Source: Streptomyces sp. NBC_00289
Lineage (GTDB): Bacteria; Actinomycetota; Actinomycetes; Streptomycetales; Streptomycetaceae
DNA: 64,000 nt
NCBI RefSeq assembly: GCF_041435115.1
Contig: NZ_CP108046.1
Span: 992,001 to 1,056,000 of the forward strand
Direction: 5' to 3'
The notes under the pieces are model-generated. The model worked only from the letters and a program-made list of their open reading frames with translations. It did not search any database and had not been told where the DNA came from. Position 1 is the stretch's first letter. Every line of letters begins with the position of its first letter. Shown one piece after another: positions 8,491 through 16,674 of this stretch. The position numbers were made by a program, and so were the translations under genes.

Positions 8491-8762
8491 GCGGCCGCGA
8501 CGAGACGATGGGGGCGGCGCACGATGAAGTATGCGAGCGTGCGGCGGAAGCGCGACGCGTGCAGGTGCTTGACGGGGTCTGGGGGGATTGCGGTGCCCCC
8601 ATCGGCCGAGGGGATGTGGAGTTCACCCAGTCCTGGAGCCGCTGCAGCTCACGACTGGTCTTCTGCCTGCTCTGCCCAGCCGCGAGCTCGGCCCGGGCCG
8701 ACGTGGAGGGTCGGCCCGGGCCCGGGACGCTCACTGCCGGGCAGGCATCACAACGTGGGCAG

Positions 8763-9452
8763 TTACGCGGCGCTCTTGGCGAGAAGTTCAACGAGCGCGT
8801 CGGCCGCCGGGCCCGAGGAGGCCGGGTTCTGTCCGGTGATCAGCAGGCCGTCCTGGACGACGTAGGGCGCCCAGTCGTCGCCCTTGGAGTAGATGCCGCC
8901 CAGGCGCTTCAGCTCGTCCTCGACGAGGAAGGGGACGATCTCGGTGAGCGCGACCCCCTCTTCCTCGGAGTTGGCGAAGCCGGTGACCTTCTTGCCCTGC
9001 ACCAGCGGCGTACCGTCCTCGTTGACCGTGTGGCGCAGGACGCCAGGGGCGTGGCAGACCACCGCGAGCGGCTTGCCCGCGCGCAGGGTCGCCTCGATCA
9101 GCCGCGCGGACTGCGCGTCCTCGGCCAGGTCCCACAGCGGGCCGTGGCCGCCGGGGTAGAAGACCGTGTCGAAGTCCTCGGCCGAGACCGAGTCCAGGCG
9201 CACGGTGTCCGCCAGGGCCGCCGTGGCCTCCGCGTCGGACTCGAACCGGCGGGTCAGGTCGGTCTGGAAGTCGGGCTCGTTGCTCTTCGGGTCCAGCGGC
9301 GGGCGGCCGCCCTTGGGGGAGGCGAGCACGATCTCCCAGCCGGCCTCCTTGAAGCGGTAGTAGGGCGCGGCCAGTTCCTCCAGCCAGAAGCCGGTCTTGA
9401 GGCCGGTGGTGCCGAGTTCGTCGTGCGAGGTGAGAACGACAAGAACCTTCAT
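8763..9452 (-). CDS. DJ-1/PfpI-family class I glutamine amidotransferase-like protein
   Basis: A 229-residue Hsp31/YajL-like protein. The nucleophile elbow AVVCHAPGVL places Cys133 and His134, the conserved acid is in FWLEEL (Glu25/26), and FYPGGHGPLWDL is the family's oxyanion loop region. Relatives act as glyoxalase III, deglycase-type or holding chaperone proteins in the cytosol and are often induced by reactive electrophiles. A 15-bp operator, TAGACCGGTCGTCTA, lies 22 bp upstream of the start and recurs before the neighbouring tetR gene, so control by that regulator is very likely. Together they resemble the NemR-type response to electrophiles. Confidence 0.9.
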   Translation of the reverse strand: MKVLVVLTSHDELGTTGLKTGFWLEELAAPYYRFKEAGWEIVLASPKGGRPPLDPKSNEPDFQTDLTRRFESDAEATAALADTVRLDSVSAEDFDTVFYPGGHGPLWDLAEDAQSARLIEATLRAGKPLAVVCHAPGVLRHTVNEDGTPLVQGKKVTGFANSEEEGVALTEIVPFLVEDELKRLGGIYSKGDDWAPYVVQDGLLITGQNPASSGPAADALVELLAKSAA

Positions 9453-9473
9453 GTGTGCCTTCTTCTGGTTGAG

Positions 9474-9488
9474 TAGACCGGTCGTCTA
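9474..9488. promoter_or_regulatory. TetR operator before the DJ-1 gene
   Basis: TAGACCGGTCGTCTA is an inverted repeat (TAGAC-CGGTC-GTCTA). The identical 15-mer occurs at 10160-10174 before the tetR gene. It lies 22 bp from the DJ-1 start, where a bound repressor would block transcription. Confidence 0.75.
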
Positions 9489-9543
9489 CAGGTGGGCGAA
9501 CGAAGCCCAGCGTTCTGGTCTTCCGAGAAATGCGGGTCAGTGA

Positions 9544-10137
9544 CTACAGGTGCAGGATTTGACGGGTCATCGCCGTGGTGGTGTCGAGCGGCGCGGGACT
9601 GCGCTGGATCTTCGCCATGACGCTGGCGCCGAGCCACATGCCGTAGAGGGCCTGCGCGGTGCTGCGCGGATCACTGTCAATGGCGATCGACCCGTCTATG
9701 AGGCCGTCGGCGATCGTCCGCTCAAGGCGTTCGACGATCGCATCCGTCCCCGCCTTGAGAGCCAGACGCATCGGCTCGGAAAGGTCGGAGACCTCGGCGC
9801 CGAGCTTGACGGCGAGGCACTTGCCCTGGCAGTCGTCGAGGCTCTGTGTCTCCCGCCACTGCCCCCAGTAGGCCGTGAGCCGCTCGGCGGCCGACTGGCC
9901 GGACCGCGCGAAGACGCGATCCATGTCGGCGACGTACTCGTCGAAGTAGCGCCGCAGCAGTGCCTCTCCGAAGGCGTCCTTCGAGACGAAGTAGTGGTAG
10001 AAGGAGCCCTTCGGGACGCCGACCTCCGCGAGCACCTCATTGATGCCGACCGCGGAGTAGCCCTTGTGAGCCATGATCCGCTGGGCGGCGTCAAGGATGT
10101 CCCCACGAGTATCGGCGGTGCGTGCGGTGGCTGGCAT
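9544..10137 (-). CDS. TetR/AcrR-family regulator
   Basis: A 197-residue TetR regulator. The HTH is at residues 10-57 (RGDILDAAQRIMAHKGYSAV, then VPKGSFYHYFVSKDAF), and the ligand domain contains the cysteine of QSLDDCQGKCLAVKLGAE, a segment found in the NemR/YxaF-like subgroup that senses electrophiles by cysteine modification. An autoregulatory operator, identical to the one before the DJ-1 gene, lies 23 bp upstream of ATG 10137. The regulator and the DJ-1 gene are on the same strand, 91 bp apart, each with its own operator copy. Predicted role: repressor released by reactive carbonyl or quinone compounds (inference). Confidence 0.88.
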   Translation of the reverse strand: MPATARTADTRGDILDAAQRIMAHKGYSAVGINEVLAEVGVPKGSFYHYFVSKDAFGEALLRRYFDEYVADMDRVFARSGQSAAERLTAYWGQWRETQSLDDCQGKCLAVKLGAEVSDLSEPMRLALKAGTDAIVERLERTIADGLIDGSIAIDSDPRSTAQALYGMWLGASVMAKIQRSPAPLDTTTAMTRQILHL

Positions 10138-10159
10138 ACCGCCAACCGTAGCGCACGAT

Positions 10160-10174
10160 TAGACCGGTCGTCTA
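10160..10174. promoter_or_regulatory. TetR autoregulatory operator
   Basis: Second exact copy of TAGACCGGTCGTCTA, 23 bp upstream of the tetR start. Two perfect copies within 700 bp, each just before a gene, are strong evidence of a shared repressor site. Confidence 0.75.
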
Positions 10175-10865
10175 GCGATCAGTCACTTCCGGACCTATCC
10201 ACCGGCAGGCGGCGCACGGAAGGACAGCCCCGCCCGGCCGGCACATCGAGGTGACTCGGCGGTGTCGGCTCATGCGGGGGCGTGTGTCCGCTGCCGCGAA
10301 GATGCCCACGCCGGCTTGGAAGCCGACGCTTGCGTAACCTCCGGAGCGATGAAAGCCCCCACCCCGGCGGTGCTGGGTGAGGGCCTTCGTACCGGAAGGA
10401 AGGACTATGCGGCCGTCTGCGCGATCTTCTCGGGGCGACCGGCCCGCTCCTGCGAGCGATCAGACTGGGCTCGGTACATCGCAGAGGTGATCTACTTGAG
10501 CTTTGGGTGCTCCGTATGCGAAGTGGCGCAGGACATGGCTGATCGCGGACTCCCACTCCCCCTGCCCGATGCGAACATCGCATGGACACCCACGGTCGCG
10601 AGTCAGACCCGTCTACGGGAAACGTGTTCCGAATCAGGTCCCATGGGACGCCGCGGAGATGGCCGCCCCCTACGACAGTCCGCTATCCGCGACGGGTCGC
10701 CGGCCTTGTACTGCTCGCCGTAGGCGGGAGCGGCCTTTTTGCCCGGTCTACGAGACCGAAGGCTCGGGCCCCGGCCGAAGCCAGACCCCATAACCTTGGA
10801 CCGCCTTGCCGTGAACGAGCATGGAACGGCGGGCGCCCGAAGACCCCCGGTGAGCTCGCCGGCTA
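10175..10865. other. 690 bp without a recognised gene
   Basis: Short open frames exist on both strands (for example from 10262 and 10582), but none shows a family, a convincing ribosome site or the third-position bias of its neighbours. The only clear structure is the hairpin at 10352-10387. The stretch may be remnant accessory DNA. Confidence 0.5.
10352..10387. terminator. GC-rich hairpin, possible bidirectional terminator
   Basis: Arms AAAGCCCCCACCC (10352-10364) and GGGTGAGGGCCTT (10375-10387) pair at 11 of 13 positions around a 10-base loop, with an A-rich left flank and T-containing right flank. It could stop transcription in either direction. Confidence 0.45.
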
Positions 10866-11294
10866 CTACCAGGCGGCTTTGATGTTGAGCAAGGCAGTTG
10901 TGCCGACCTTGCGGTCGCAGGCCCAGGCCTTGACGTTCGCCTTGTCGTGGAAGCTCCAGCTGTCGGTGCCGTTGACCACCGCGACCTTGTTGGTCACGTG
11001 ATGCCAGGCGCCGTTCGTCCACTCGTCGTACGACAGTGCCAGGACTGCCTCGACACCGTCACCAGCCTGCTGGTCCTGGGCCGATGCGTTCTGGAACGAT
11101 CCGTCGTAGAGGGTACGTCCGTCTGCGGTGCCCACCGAGTGGTACTCGTAGGTGCCGCCGATCTTGGACTTGCCGCTGGTAGAAGTCGCCGAGAAGCCCA
11201 TGGTGGTCGCGCTCGCGGAGCTGGCGACTCCAAGAACGACAGTTGCTGCCAGAGACGCAGCACCGACGAACATACGCTTGACGGACATGCTCAT
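10866..11294 (-). CDS. Small secreted protein
   Basis: A 142-residue protein with a clear Sec signal: MSMSVKRM, then a hydrophobic stretch FVGAASLAATVVLGVAS and a probable cleavage after SSASA near residue 29. The mature part is beta-rich (GGTYEYHSVGTADGRTLYD, LALSYDEWTNGAWHHVTNKV, DSWSFHDKANVKAW) and hydrophilic. ATG 11294 has AAAGGGG upstream; the upstream frame to 11327 lacks a site. No enzyme motif is visible. Exported small proteins of this type are common in Streptomyces and mostly uncharacterised. Function unknown. Confidence 0.75.
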   Translation of the reverse strand: MSMSVKRMFVGAASLAATVVLGVASSASATTMGFSATSTSGKSKIGGTYEYHSVGTADGRTLYDGSFQNASAQDQQAGDGVEAVLALSYDEWTNGAWHHVTNKVAVVNGTDSWSFHDKANVKAWACDRKVGTTALLNIKAAW

Positions 11295-11595
11295 GAAGAA
11301 CCCCTTTGAGGCGAAAAGATCTTGCATCCAGTCGTTGTGACAGATGGAAAGCTAGCTGGAAGAGCTGCTCCCGCTCGTCCAACCAGGAGATGAACTGCCC
11401 CTGCAACCAGGGCAGTTGCAGGCCTACCACCAGGGGTGTAGTGGTGATGGAAAGCCGGATGGAGTGATCGCTGTGGAGCCCGCGATCAGACGATGTTGGC
11501 GCACCGCACGTTGATGTCCCGTGCCCGTCGTGCCTCCTTACGCCTGCATTCCTTCAGGCAGCGTCTGGCAGAGGGGGTGTACTTCGTCTGCCGCG

Positions 11596-11700
11596 ATGTC
11601 CGAGCGCACCTGCACTGCCGGGCCGAGGAGGTGTTCTACGTCCTGGACGGCGAAGTCGACCTCCTCGCCTGCCACCCGGCCGCCCCAGGCGCCACCGGCG
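11596..11700 (+). pseudogene. Cupin-domain fragment
   Basis: The plus-strand frame contains RAEEVFYVLDGEVDLLACH, a good match to the central beta strands of a single-domain cupin (EEVFYVLDGEV). Nothing before or after it completes the barrel, and the first metal-binding histidine pair is reduced to HLHC. It appears to be a leftover of a cupin gene directly upstream of the ClC frame. Confidence 0.45.
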
Positions 11701-11779
11701 ACCGGCGTGCCTGGGTGGGCGGCCATCCGGAGGGGTTTTGGGACGTTGCAGCGGGGCTCGGGGCGATATCGCCTGACCT

Positions 11780-13221
11780 GGTGAGTAATGTCGCGCTGCC
11801 ACTTGCCGCGTCGCCTCGCAGCAGACTCAACACCATCAGGAGAAGAGCCATCGCCGAGCAGAAGCCCGGAAAGGCTGGGACCACTCCGGGAGACCAGCCC
11901 CAAGAGGCCGACCAGTTGAGGAACATGCTGCGTCGGCCCGAGTACCGGCGGGCGTTGGTGTTCTGCGGCCTGATCGGGATCCCGGTGTCGTTGGTCGCAT
12001 TCTGGTTTCTCGTCCTGCTCCAGGCGCTGGAGAACCTGATCTGGGTGGACTGGCCCCACGATCTCGGGTGGACGGATCCGCCGTGGTGGTGGCCCTTTCC
12101 CCTGGCTTTGGTGTCGGGTGTCGTCGTCGCCCTGGTCGTCCTGCGGTTTCCCGGCCGGGGAGGACACATTCCGGCAGCGGGTCTGCACTCCGGAGGGGCG
12201 TCGAAAGCAGCGGTTCCCGGTGTGGTCCTCGCCGCTGTGGCCAGCCTGCCGCTGGGAGCCGTGCTCGGACCCGAGGCTCCGCTGATCGCCCTCGGCGGTG
12301 GCCTGGCCCTGGTGTTTCGAGATCTCGTACGCGCTCCCGCGACCGAGGCGAGCACGGCGCTGCTCGGTGCCGCCGGCGCCGCCGCGGCCATCTCCGCGAT
12401 CTTCGGCAATCCATTGGTGGCGGCCGTGCTGCTCATGGAGGTGGCCGGGGTGGGCGGACCGCAGCTGTTCGCGGTGATGCTGCCTGCCCTGCTGTCCAGC
12501 GGAATCGGCGCCATCGTGTTCACGGGCTTCGACCGGGTTGAAGACCGGGAGCCTCAACATCGGCCTGCCCACGCCTCCGCCCCTCGACGTCGGGGACGTG
12601 CTGTGGTCGGCGCGGATGGCGCTCGCCATCGGGGCGGCAGTCCACTGGGTCATGGTGGGCGGACGGATCGCGGCGCGGTTCGTGTCCGCACATCCGTTTC
12701 GCAACACGGTGCTCTGCGCACTCGCCGCCGCGGGCTGCGCGGCTCTCTACGCGGTCATCACCGGCCGTTCGCCGTCCGAGGTCTCCCTGTCCGGCCAGGC
12801 CGCCCTGACGCAACTCGCCGAAAACCCCCACGCCTGGTCGGTCGGCGCTCTGGTGGCTGTCCTCGCGTTCAAGGGCGTCGCGTACTCGCTCTGCCTGGGA
12901 AGCCTTCGCGGCGGTCCGACCTTTCCCTCTCTGTTCCTGGGCGGGGCGGTGGGGGTCCTGCTGTCACCCCTGCCGGGACTCGGCGTCGTAGCGGGCATGG
13001 CGGCGGGTATGGCGGCCGCGTGCGCCGCCGCGCTGCGGCTGCCCGTCAGTACAGTGGTGCTGGTCGTCCTCATGGTGGGCAACGGGGAAACGGTGCCCGT
13101 GATCGTGCTGGCTGTCGTGGTGTCGTTCGTGACCACCGAGTTGTTGCCACAGGGGCCGGGGATTCCCGCGTTCAGTCCGAGGGCCGGTCGAGCGCGTCGT
13201 CCAGCGTCGTCGCGCCCATGA
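11780..13221 (+). pseudogene. ClC-family chloride channel/antiporter, frameshifted
   Basis: Two consecutive plus-strand frames together encode a ClC membrane protein of about 430 residues. The first holds the opening helices (RRALVFCGLIGIPVSLVAFW), the filter segment LGAVLGPEAPLIALGGG (GxExP) and FGNPLVAAVLLMEVAG, ending near 12535 at VFTGFD. The second resumes at TGLKTGSLNIGLP and carries the C-terminal helices, including KGVAYSLCLGSLRGGPTFPS, to 13221. Joining them needs one frameshift at about 12531-12538. The start is uncertain (GTG 11780, TTG 11917 or ATG 11925). Relatives exchange chloride for protons across the cytoplasmic membrane. No nearby gene explains its role. Confidence 0.72.
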
Positions 13222-13434
13222 TGAGGGAGCGATGGGTGAATGCCGTGAGCCCCCGGTTGCCGGCCGCTGGAAGCCGACCTGGTGGAGCGCCTCCCAGGTC
13301 CCCTCGGGAGCTCGATCGCGAGGAGGGAAAGGTCGCCGCCTTCGTGGTCGAGCAGGAACTCGAGGCCCAAGCGATCCGCACCAAAACCGACTTCGAGGAC
13401 CGGAAGGGCAGGATCCTCGACTTCTGAGCACCGG

Positions 13435-14103
13435 TCAGGACGCGTCGGCAGATCCCGGCCTTGCGCGAAAACTGGCCACGAGAATGTGCAAGCTGACGAC
13501 AAGAGCCCACAGCGGGAAGACCAACTCGGACCAGTCGACGCTGCCCGACAGGAGAAGCAGCGTCAGAGCGACGAGACAGCCGAGAAGGGCAAGCCAGCGC
13601 GGAAGGACTCCGAGCCGATGCCCGATGGTGGAGGTCGAGAAGGCGAACACCGCGGCCATGCGCATCGCGTAGGTCGTCAGGAGGCTGTAGGTGACGTGAC
13701 GGCCGAACGACAACCCTTGCGGGTTGGAGCCGGCCCCGGGCACCTCGGCCGTGACAAGCAGGCCACCGGCCGCAGCCGCGGCGCCGAAAAGAGTCGCCAC
13801 GAACAGCAGACCGCTGCCCAGGAAGACCATGGCGAAGAACTGGTCCTCGGCCTCTCCGATGCGTGCGCGCACTGCGCCCATGAACCACAGGAAGAAGATG
13901 CCCGCGAAGGGAACGAGGTTGAGCGCCGTCTGCACGGTGCGCCGACGCGAGGGATCGGTGACCCAGCTGTTGCCCGCGTTGCCGGGCTCGTCCGGTACGG
14001 CCACTCGGATCAGAACGATGGTCGCCGCGAGCAGGAGGGCGAAGACGATCCCCACCAGTCCTGCGGCTCGTGGAGTGCGCAGTGCCTGAAGCTTCCTTTC
14101 CAT
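13435..14103 (-). CDS. Integral membrane protein of unknown function
   Basis: A 222-residue protein with about six hydrophobic spans: GLVGIVFALLLAATIVLI, ALNLVPFAGIFFLWFMGAV, FFAMVFLGSGLLFVATLFGA, TYSLLTTYAMRMAAVFAF, LALLGCLVALTLLLLSGS and VFPLWALVVSLHILVASF. It begins MERKLQALRTPRAAG, a positively charged cytoplasmic tail. ATG 14103 has GGAAG eleven bases upstream. It converges with the ClC gene. I recognise the general pattern of an actinobacterial hypothetical membrane protein but no function or motif. Confidence 0.75.
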   Translation of the reverse strand: MERKLQALRTPRAAGLVGIVFALLLAATIVLIRVAVPDEPGNAGNSWVTDPSRRRTVQTALNLVPFAGIFFLWFMGAVRARIGEAEDQFFAMVFLGSGLLFVATLFGAAAAAGGLLVTAEVPGAGSNPQGLSFGRHVTYSLLTTYAMRMAAVFAFSTSTIGHRLGVLPRWLALLGCLVALTLLLLSGSVDWSELVFPLWALVVSLHILVASFRARPGSADAS

Positions 14104-14491
14104 GGGCGGCTTTCGCTTCCTCTCCCAGCCGATGTGTCCCCGTCAGGTGACACTCTCTCCCCCGTCCGGAGGCGGTGGCGTGGCCGAGCTCCGAGGGCGC
14201 GGGTTCCGCCCGCTGCGTCATGGGTCGGACGGGGCGCCGCAGCCTCGCGCGGACGCCCGGCGGGCGGCTGAAACCAGCAAGCGCCGGTACACGTCGATGT
14301 GCCACTCGGGCTGTCCATGCGGGTGACGCGCGCGGACACGCCGGCTCCCGGCGACGACTGAAACGCGCTCCGCTCCAGGACGACTTCCCTGGTGCCCGGC
14401 CTCGCGTCCTTCCTGCTCCGACGGGGAGCTGGCGCAGGCGACCGCGACCGGCGATCAAGGTGATCCGCGAACAGGATCCGCCGGTCGCTGC
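14104..14491. other. Gene-poor stretch
   Basis: Open frames on both strands reflect GC content only. No domain, ribosome site or hairpin of note was found between the membrane protein start and the small gene ending at 14492. Confidence 0.4.
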
Positions 14492-14779
14492 CTAGCCGTG
14501 GGTGGGCGGTCCGCCCGGCGGCCCCCAGTGCTCCGGTCCTCCCCCGCGCCAGTCGATCCACGGCACCTGCACCACCTCCGCCAGGTCGATCTCCAGCCCG
14601 GCCCGGCGGAGGAACTCCGCGACATCGCGCAGTCCGCACGCCAGACCGAGGCTCTCGCCGTTCACACGCACCCGTCGGCCACCCGTCTGTGTCGGCGCAT
14701 GCACGACCACGCGTATCGCTCCGGACAAGCCCTCGGGATCATCCGGGCCGTAAGGGGCCGCGCTGCCGGAGGGTGCCAT
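14492..14779 (-). CDS. Small protein coupled to the Y-family polymerase-like gene
   Basis: A 95-residue protein starting MAPSGSAAPYGPDDPEGLSG. Its ATG at 14779 shares the A of the upstream gene's TGA (TGATG), a classic translational coupling. The core (IRVVVHAPTQTGGRRVRVNG, GLRDVAEFLRRAGLEID) looks like a compact alpha/beta domain, and the tail is rich in Trp, Gly and Pro. I know this two-gene arrangement from other Streptomyces but no assigned function. Given the coupling, it may be a partner or stabiliser of the polymerase-like protein. Confidence 0.75.
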   Translation of the reverse strand: MAPSGSAAPYGPDDPEGLSGAIRVVVHAPTQTGGRRVRVNGESLGLACGLRDVAEFLRRAGLEIDLAEVVQVPWIDWRGGGPEHWGPPGGPPTHG

Positions 14780-15786
14780 CAGGAGACGCGCAGGAGTGTA
14801 GTGGCGGGGCGGATCGCGTCCGGTCCGAACTTGGCGCGGATGCGGTCGCTGACCTCTTCGGCGACCAGGCGGGTTTCGCGGGCCTGGTCGAGGCTGACCT
14901 GTTCGGCGATCTGGCCGGCCGGCACGAGGTCTTCGCCTTTCAGGGTGATCTGGGTGATCCGGCCGCGCTGCAGTCCCGCCGCGTCGATCAGCCGGTACGC
15001 CATCGCCCGTAGATCGTCGTCGTGCGCGGAGGCTTCCGCAAGGCGCCGGGTCTTCTCCCATGTGGTGCCGCCGGCGAAGCGCAGCGTCAGGGTCAGACCG
15101 CGGGCCACCTGATCCCGGCGGCGCAGCCGAAGAGCGAGGGTGACGACCACATCGAGGAGGGCCGCGCGCACTGCGGCGCCGTCCAGGGTGTGCCGGGAAA
15201 AACTCCGGTGGACGCTCGCGGTGGCGGGCAGGGTGCACGGGACGACGGGGCGCGGGTCGATACCGCGGGCCCGGTCGGCTGCCCGCCGCCCGGCCCGGCC
15301 CCCCAGCAGGCGCTGGACGGTGACGGCCGGGATTGAGGCGAGCACGCCGATGCAGTGCACGCCGTAGTCGTGCAGCGCGCGGGCCTGCCGTGGCCCGATG
15401 CCGTGCATGGCCTCCACCGGAAGCGGCCCGAGGAAGTCCGCGACCTGCCCGGGTGCGATCGCGAGGACGCCGCCCGGTCCGGTGATCTGGGCGGAGGCGG
15501 TGGCCGCGACGGTGATGGACGGGCCGACCCCGACCCGCACGTCGACGCCCAGCCTCGAGATCGTTCGCACCCGCAGCACCTCCCCCAGCCGACTCGCGTC
15601 CACGCCGTGATAGCGCAGCGCACCCTTGAGCTCCGCCAGGGCCGCTGTCGGCGGCAGCGCCTGGACGACCGCTGCCAGCTCCGCCATCTGCTCCAGAACC
15701 TGCCGGTAGGCGTCCTCCGGCAGGCGGTCCGGGCAGCGCACATGCATCACGCTCGCCACCTGCCGTGCTTCAGTTCCTGTATTCAC
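14779..15786 (-). CDS. Y-family DNA polymerase-like protein lacking visible catalytic acids
   Basis: A 335-residue protein whose C-terminal two thirds match DinB/ImuB polymerases: the VRVGVGPSITVAATASAQ palm strand, the helix-hairpin-helix MHGIGPRQARALHDYG, the thumb (VQRLLGGRAGRRAADRARGI) and a little-finger domain (HRSFSRHTLDG, LTLTLRFAGGTTWEKTRRL). The N-terminal palm is short: no DMDxFF motif is present, and the segment where SLDEAF belongs reads PPTAALAELKGAL, without the acidic pair. It may therefore be a non-catalytic, ImuB-like accessory protein. Start GTG 15786 follows GGAGG six bases away. The downstream gene overlaps its stop. Confidence 0.8.
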   Translation of the reverse strand: MNTGTEARQVASVMHVRCPDRLPEDAYRQVLEQMAELAAVVQALPPTAALAELKGALRYHGVDASRLGEVLRVRTISRLGVDVRVGVGPSITVAATASAQITGPGGVLAIAPGQVADFLGPLPVEAMHGIGPRQARALHDYGVHCIGVLASIPAVTVQRLLGGRAGRRAADRARGIDPRPVVPCTLPATASVHRSFSRHTLDGAAVRAALLDVVVTLALRLRRRDQVARGLTLTLRFAGGTTWEKTRRLAEASAHDDDLRAMAYRLIDAAGLQRGRITQITLKGEDLVPAGQIAEQVSLDQARETRLVAEEVSDRIRAKFGPDAIRPATTLLRVS

Positions 15787-15858
15787 TGCGCCCACCTCCA
15801 TCACCCCACGCTATCGAACATATATTCGAACACGCGAGTTCGTGAGCGCAGAGCCGCC

Positions 15859-16220
15859 GTGAATCCAGAATCGGAAGTGTTCGACGACCTGCCGCCTGGC
15901 ATGGCGCGACTGCTCACCCTCCGGGTGTGGCACACCCTGTGGCTGCAGCGCATCGACACCGAGATCGCCGCCATCCAGCAGCGGGAAGCCGAACAGGAAC
16001 ACGGTCGCACCAACCGGCCCGCGGAGCCGGACTGGATCGTGGAACTCGGCATCGGCGCCGGACGCCCGCCCGTCGAAGTCCACGTCCGCGGCTGCTACGC
16101 GGCGGGCAGGGACGACGCCCCGTCCCGCGCGAGGAAGCACGCCGGCTTCTCACCTCGGGCGCACGCGCCTGCGGCCGCCACCAGCCGGACAAGGCCCTGG
16201 AGATCCCGCACAGCAGGCAG
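15859..16220 (+). pseudogene. DUF6233-family gene with a frameshift
   Basis: From GTG 15859 the frame reads VFDDLPPGMARL, RVWHTLWLQRIDTEIAAI and DWIVELGIGAGRPPVEVHV, the pattern of the Streptomyces DUF6233 family. At GCYAAG (about 16105) the family sequence moves one frame over and continues as GRRPVPREEARRLLTSGARA and DKALEI. The uncorrected frame reads unrelated residues and runs into an IS110 fragment. A single-base change would restore about 120 residues. The function of DUF6233 is unknown. It is divergent from the polymerase-like gene. Confidence 0.65.
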
Positions 16221-16415
16221 GCGCCGGGTGGTCACCCGGCTGCGGCCGAAGGCGCCGAGCATGACCGAGCGACTGGCCGAGGACATCGTCGATGGCTTGG
16301 ACGAGTAGACCGTCACCGTTCCGGGGACCGAAGCAGCCGCGCTGATCGTCGCGAGCCTCGCCGCCTCGCTGACCGCCGTCCTCGACCAGCGCAAACCGCT
16401 GGCCGGACGGATCGA
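16221..16415 (+). pseudogene. IS110-family transposase fragment
   Basis: The plus frame RRVVTRLRPKAPSMTERLAE, DIVDGLDE, stop, TVTVPGTEAAALIVASLAAS and LTAVLDQRKPLAGRIE matches the region of IS110 transposases between the RuvC-like part and the C-terminal domain. The internal TAG at 16306-16308 replaces the usual Gln codon (CAG). Both ends are missing. It abuts the DUF6233 pseudogene, suggesting a past insertion or recombination here. Confidence 0.6.
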
Positions 16416-16631
16416 GTGTCGTCGCCACCATCGTCGAGGCCGACGAAGCCGGGGCCGGCGATCGCGGCGAGGCCGGCCGCGCGGAGTCGGCCGACCAGGT
16501 CGTCGTGGCGGCAGGTGGTGAGCTCCGAGCCGCGCGCGGGTCGGGCGGTGGAGGTCCGCGGCAGCCGGCCTCGCCAGGTGGCGGGTGAAGTGAATGATCG
16601 TTTCTGCGGCAGTGGCGGTGGGCGTGGTCAT
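16416..16631 (-). pseudogene. Short frameshifted hypothetical gene
   Basis: ATG 16631 has GGAGG eight bases upstream and reads MTTPTATAAETIIHFTRHLA, then a coding-like segment in the next frame, LTTCRHDDLVGRLRAAGLAA followed by IAGPGFVGLDDGGDD, with strong third-position G/C. The frame change near 16520 makes it a probable pseudogene of a small actinobacterial protein. No family was recognised. Confidence 0.4.
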
Positions 16632-16674
16632 CTGGTGGTCCTCCGGTTCCGAAGGGCTGCCGCGGTGAAGCGCG

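Noticed and set aside
10262..10723. 153-codon plus-strand open frame
   Set aside because: No ribosome site, no domain, weak codon bias, and it crosses a terminator-like hairpin.
13222..13434. Short coding-like frames on both strands between ClC and the membrane gene
   Set aside because: Segments such as VAAFVVEQELEAQAIRTKTD (plus) and MGATTLDDALDRPSD (minus) have coding-like codons but conflict with one another and match no family.
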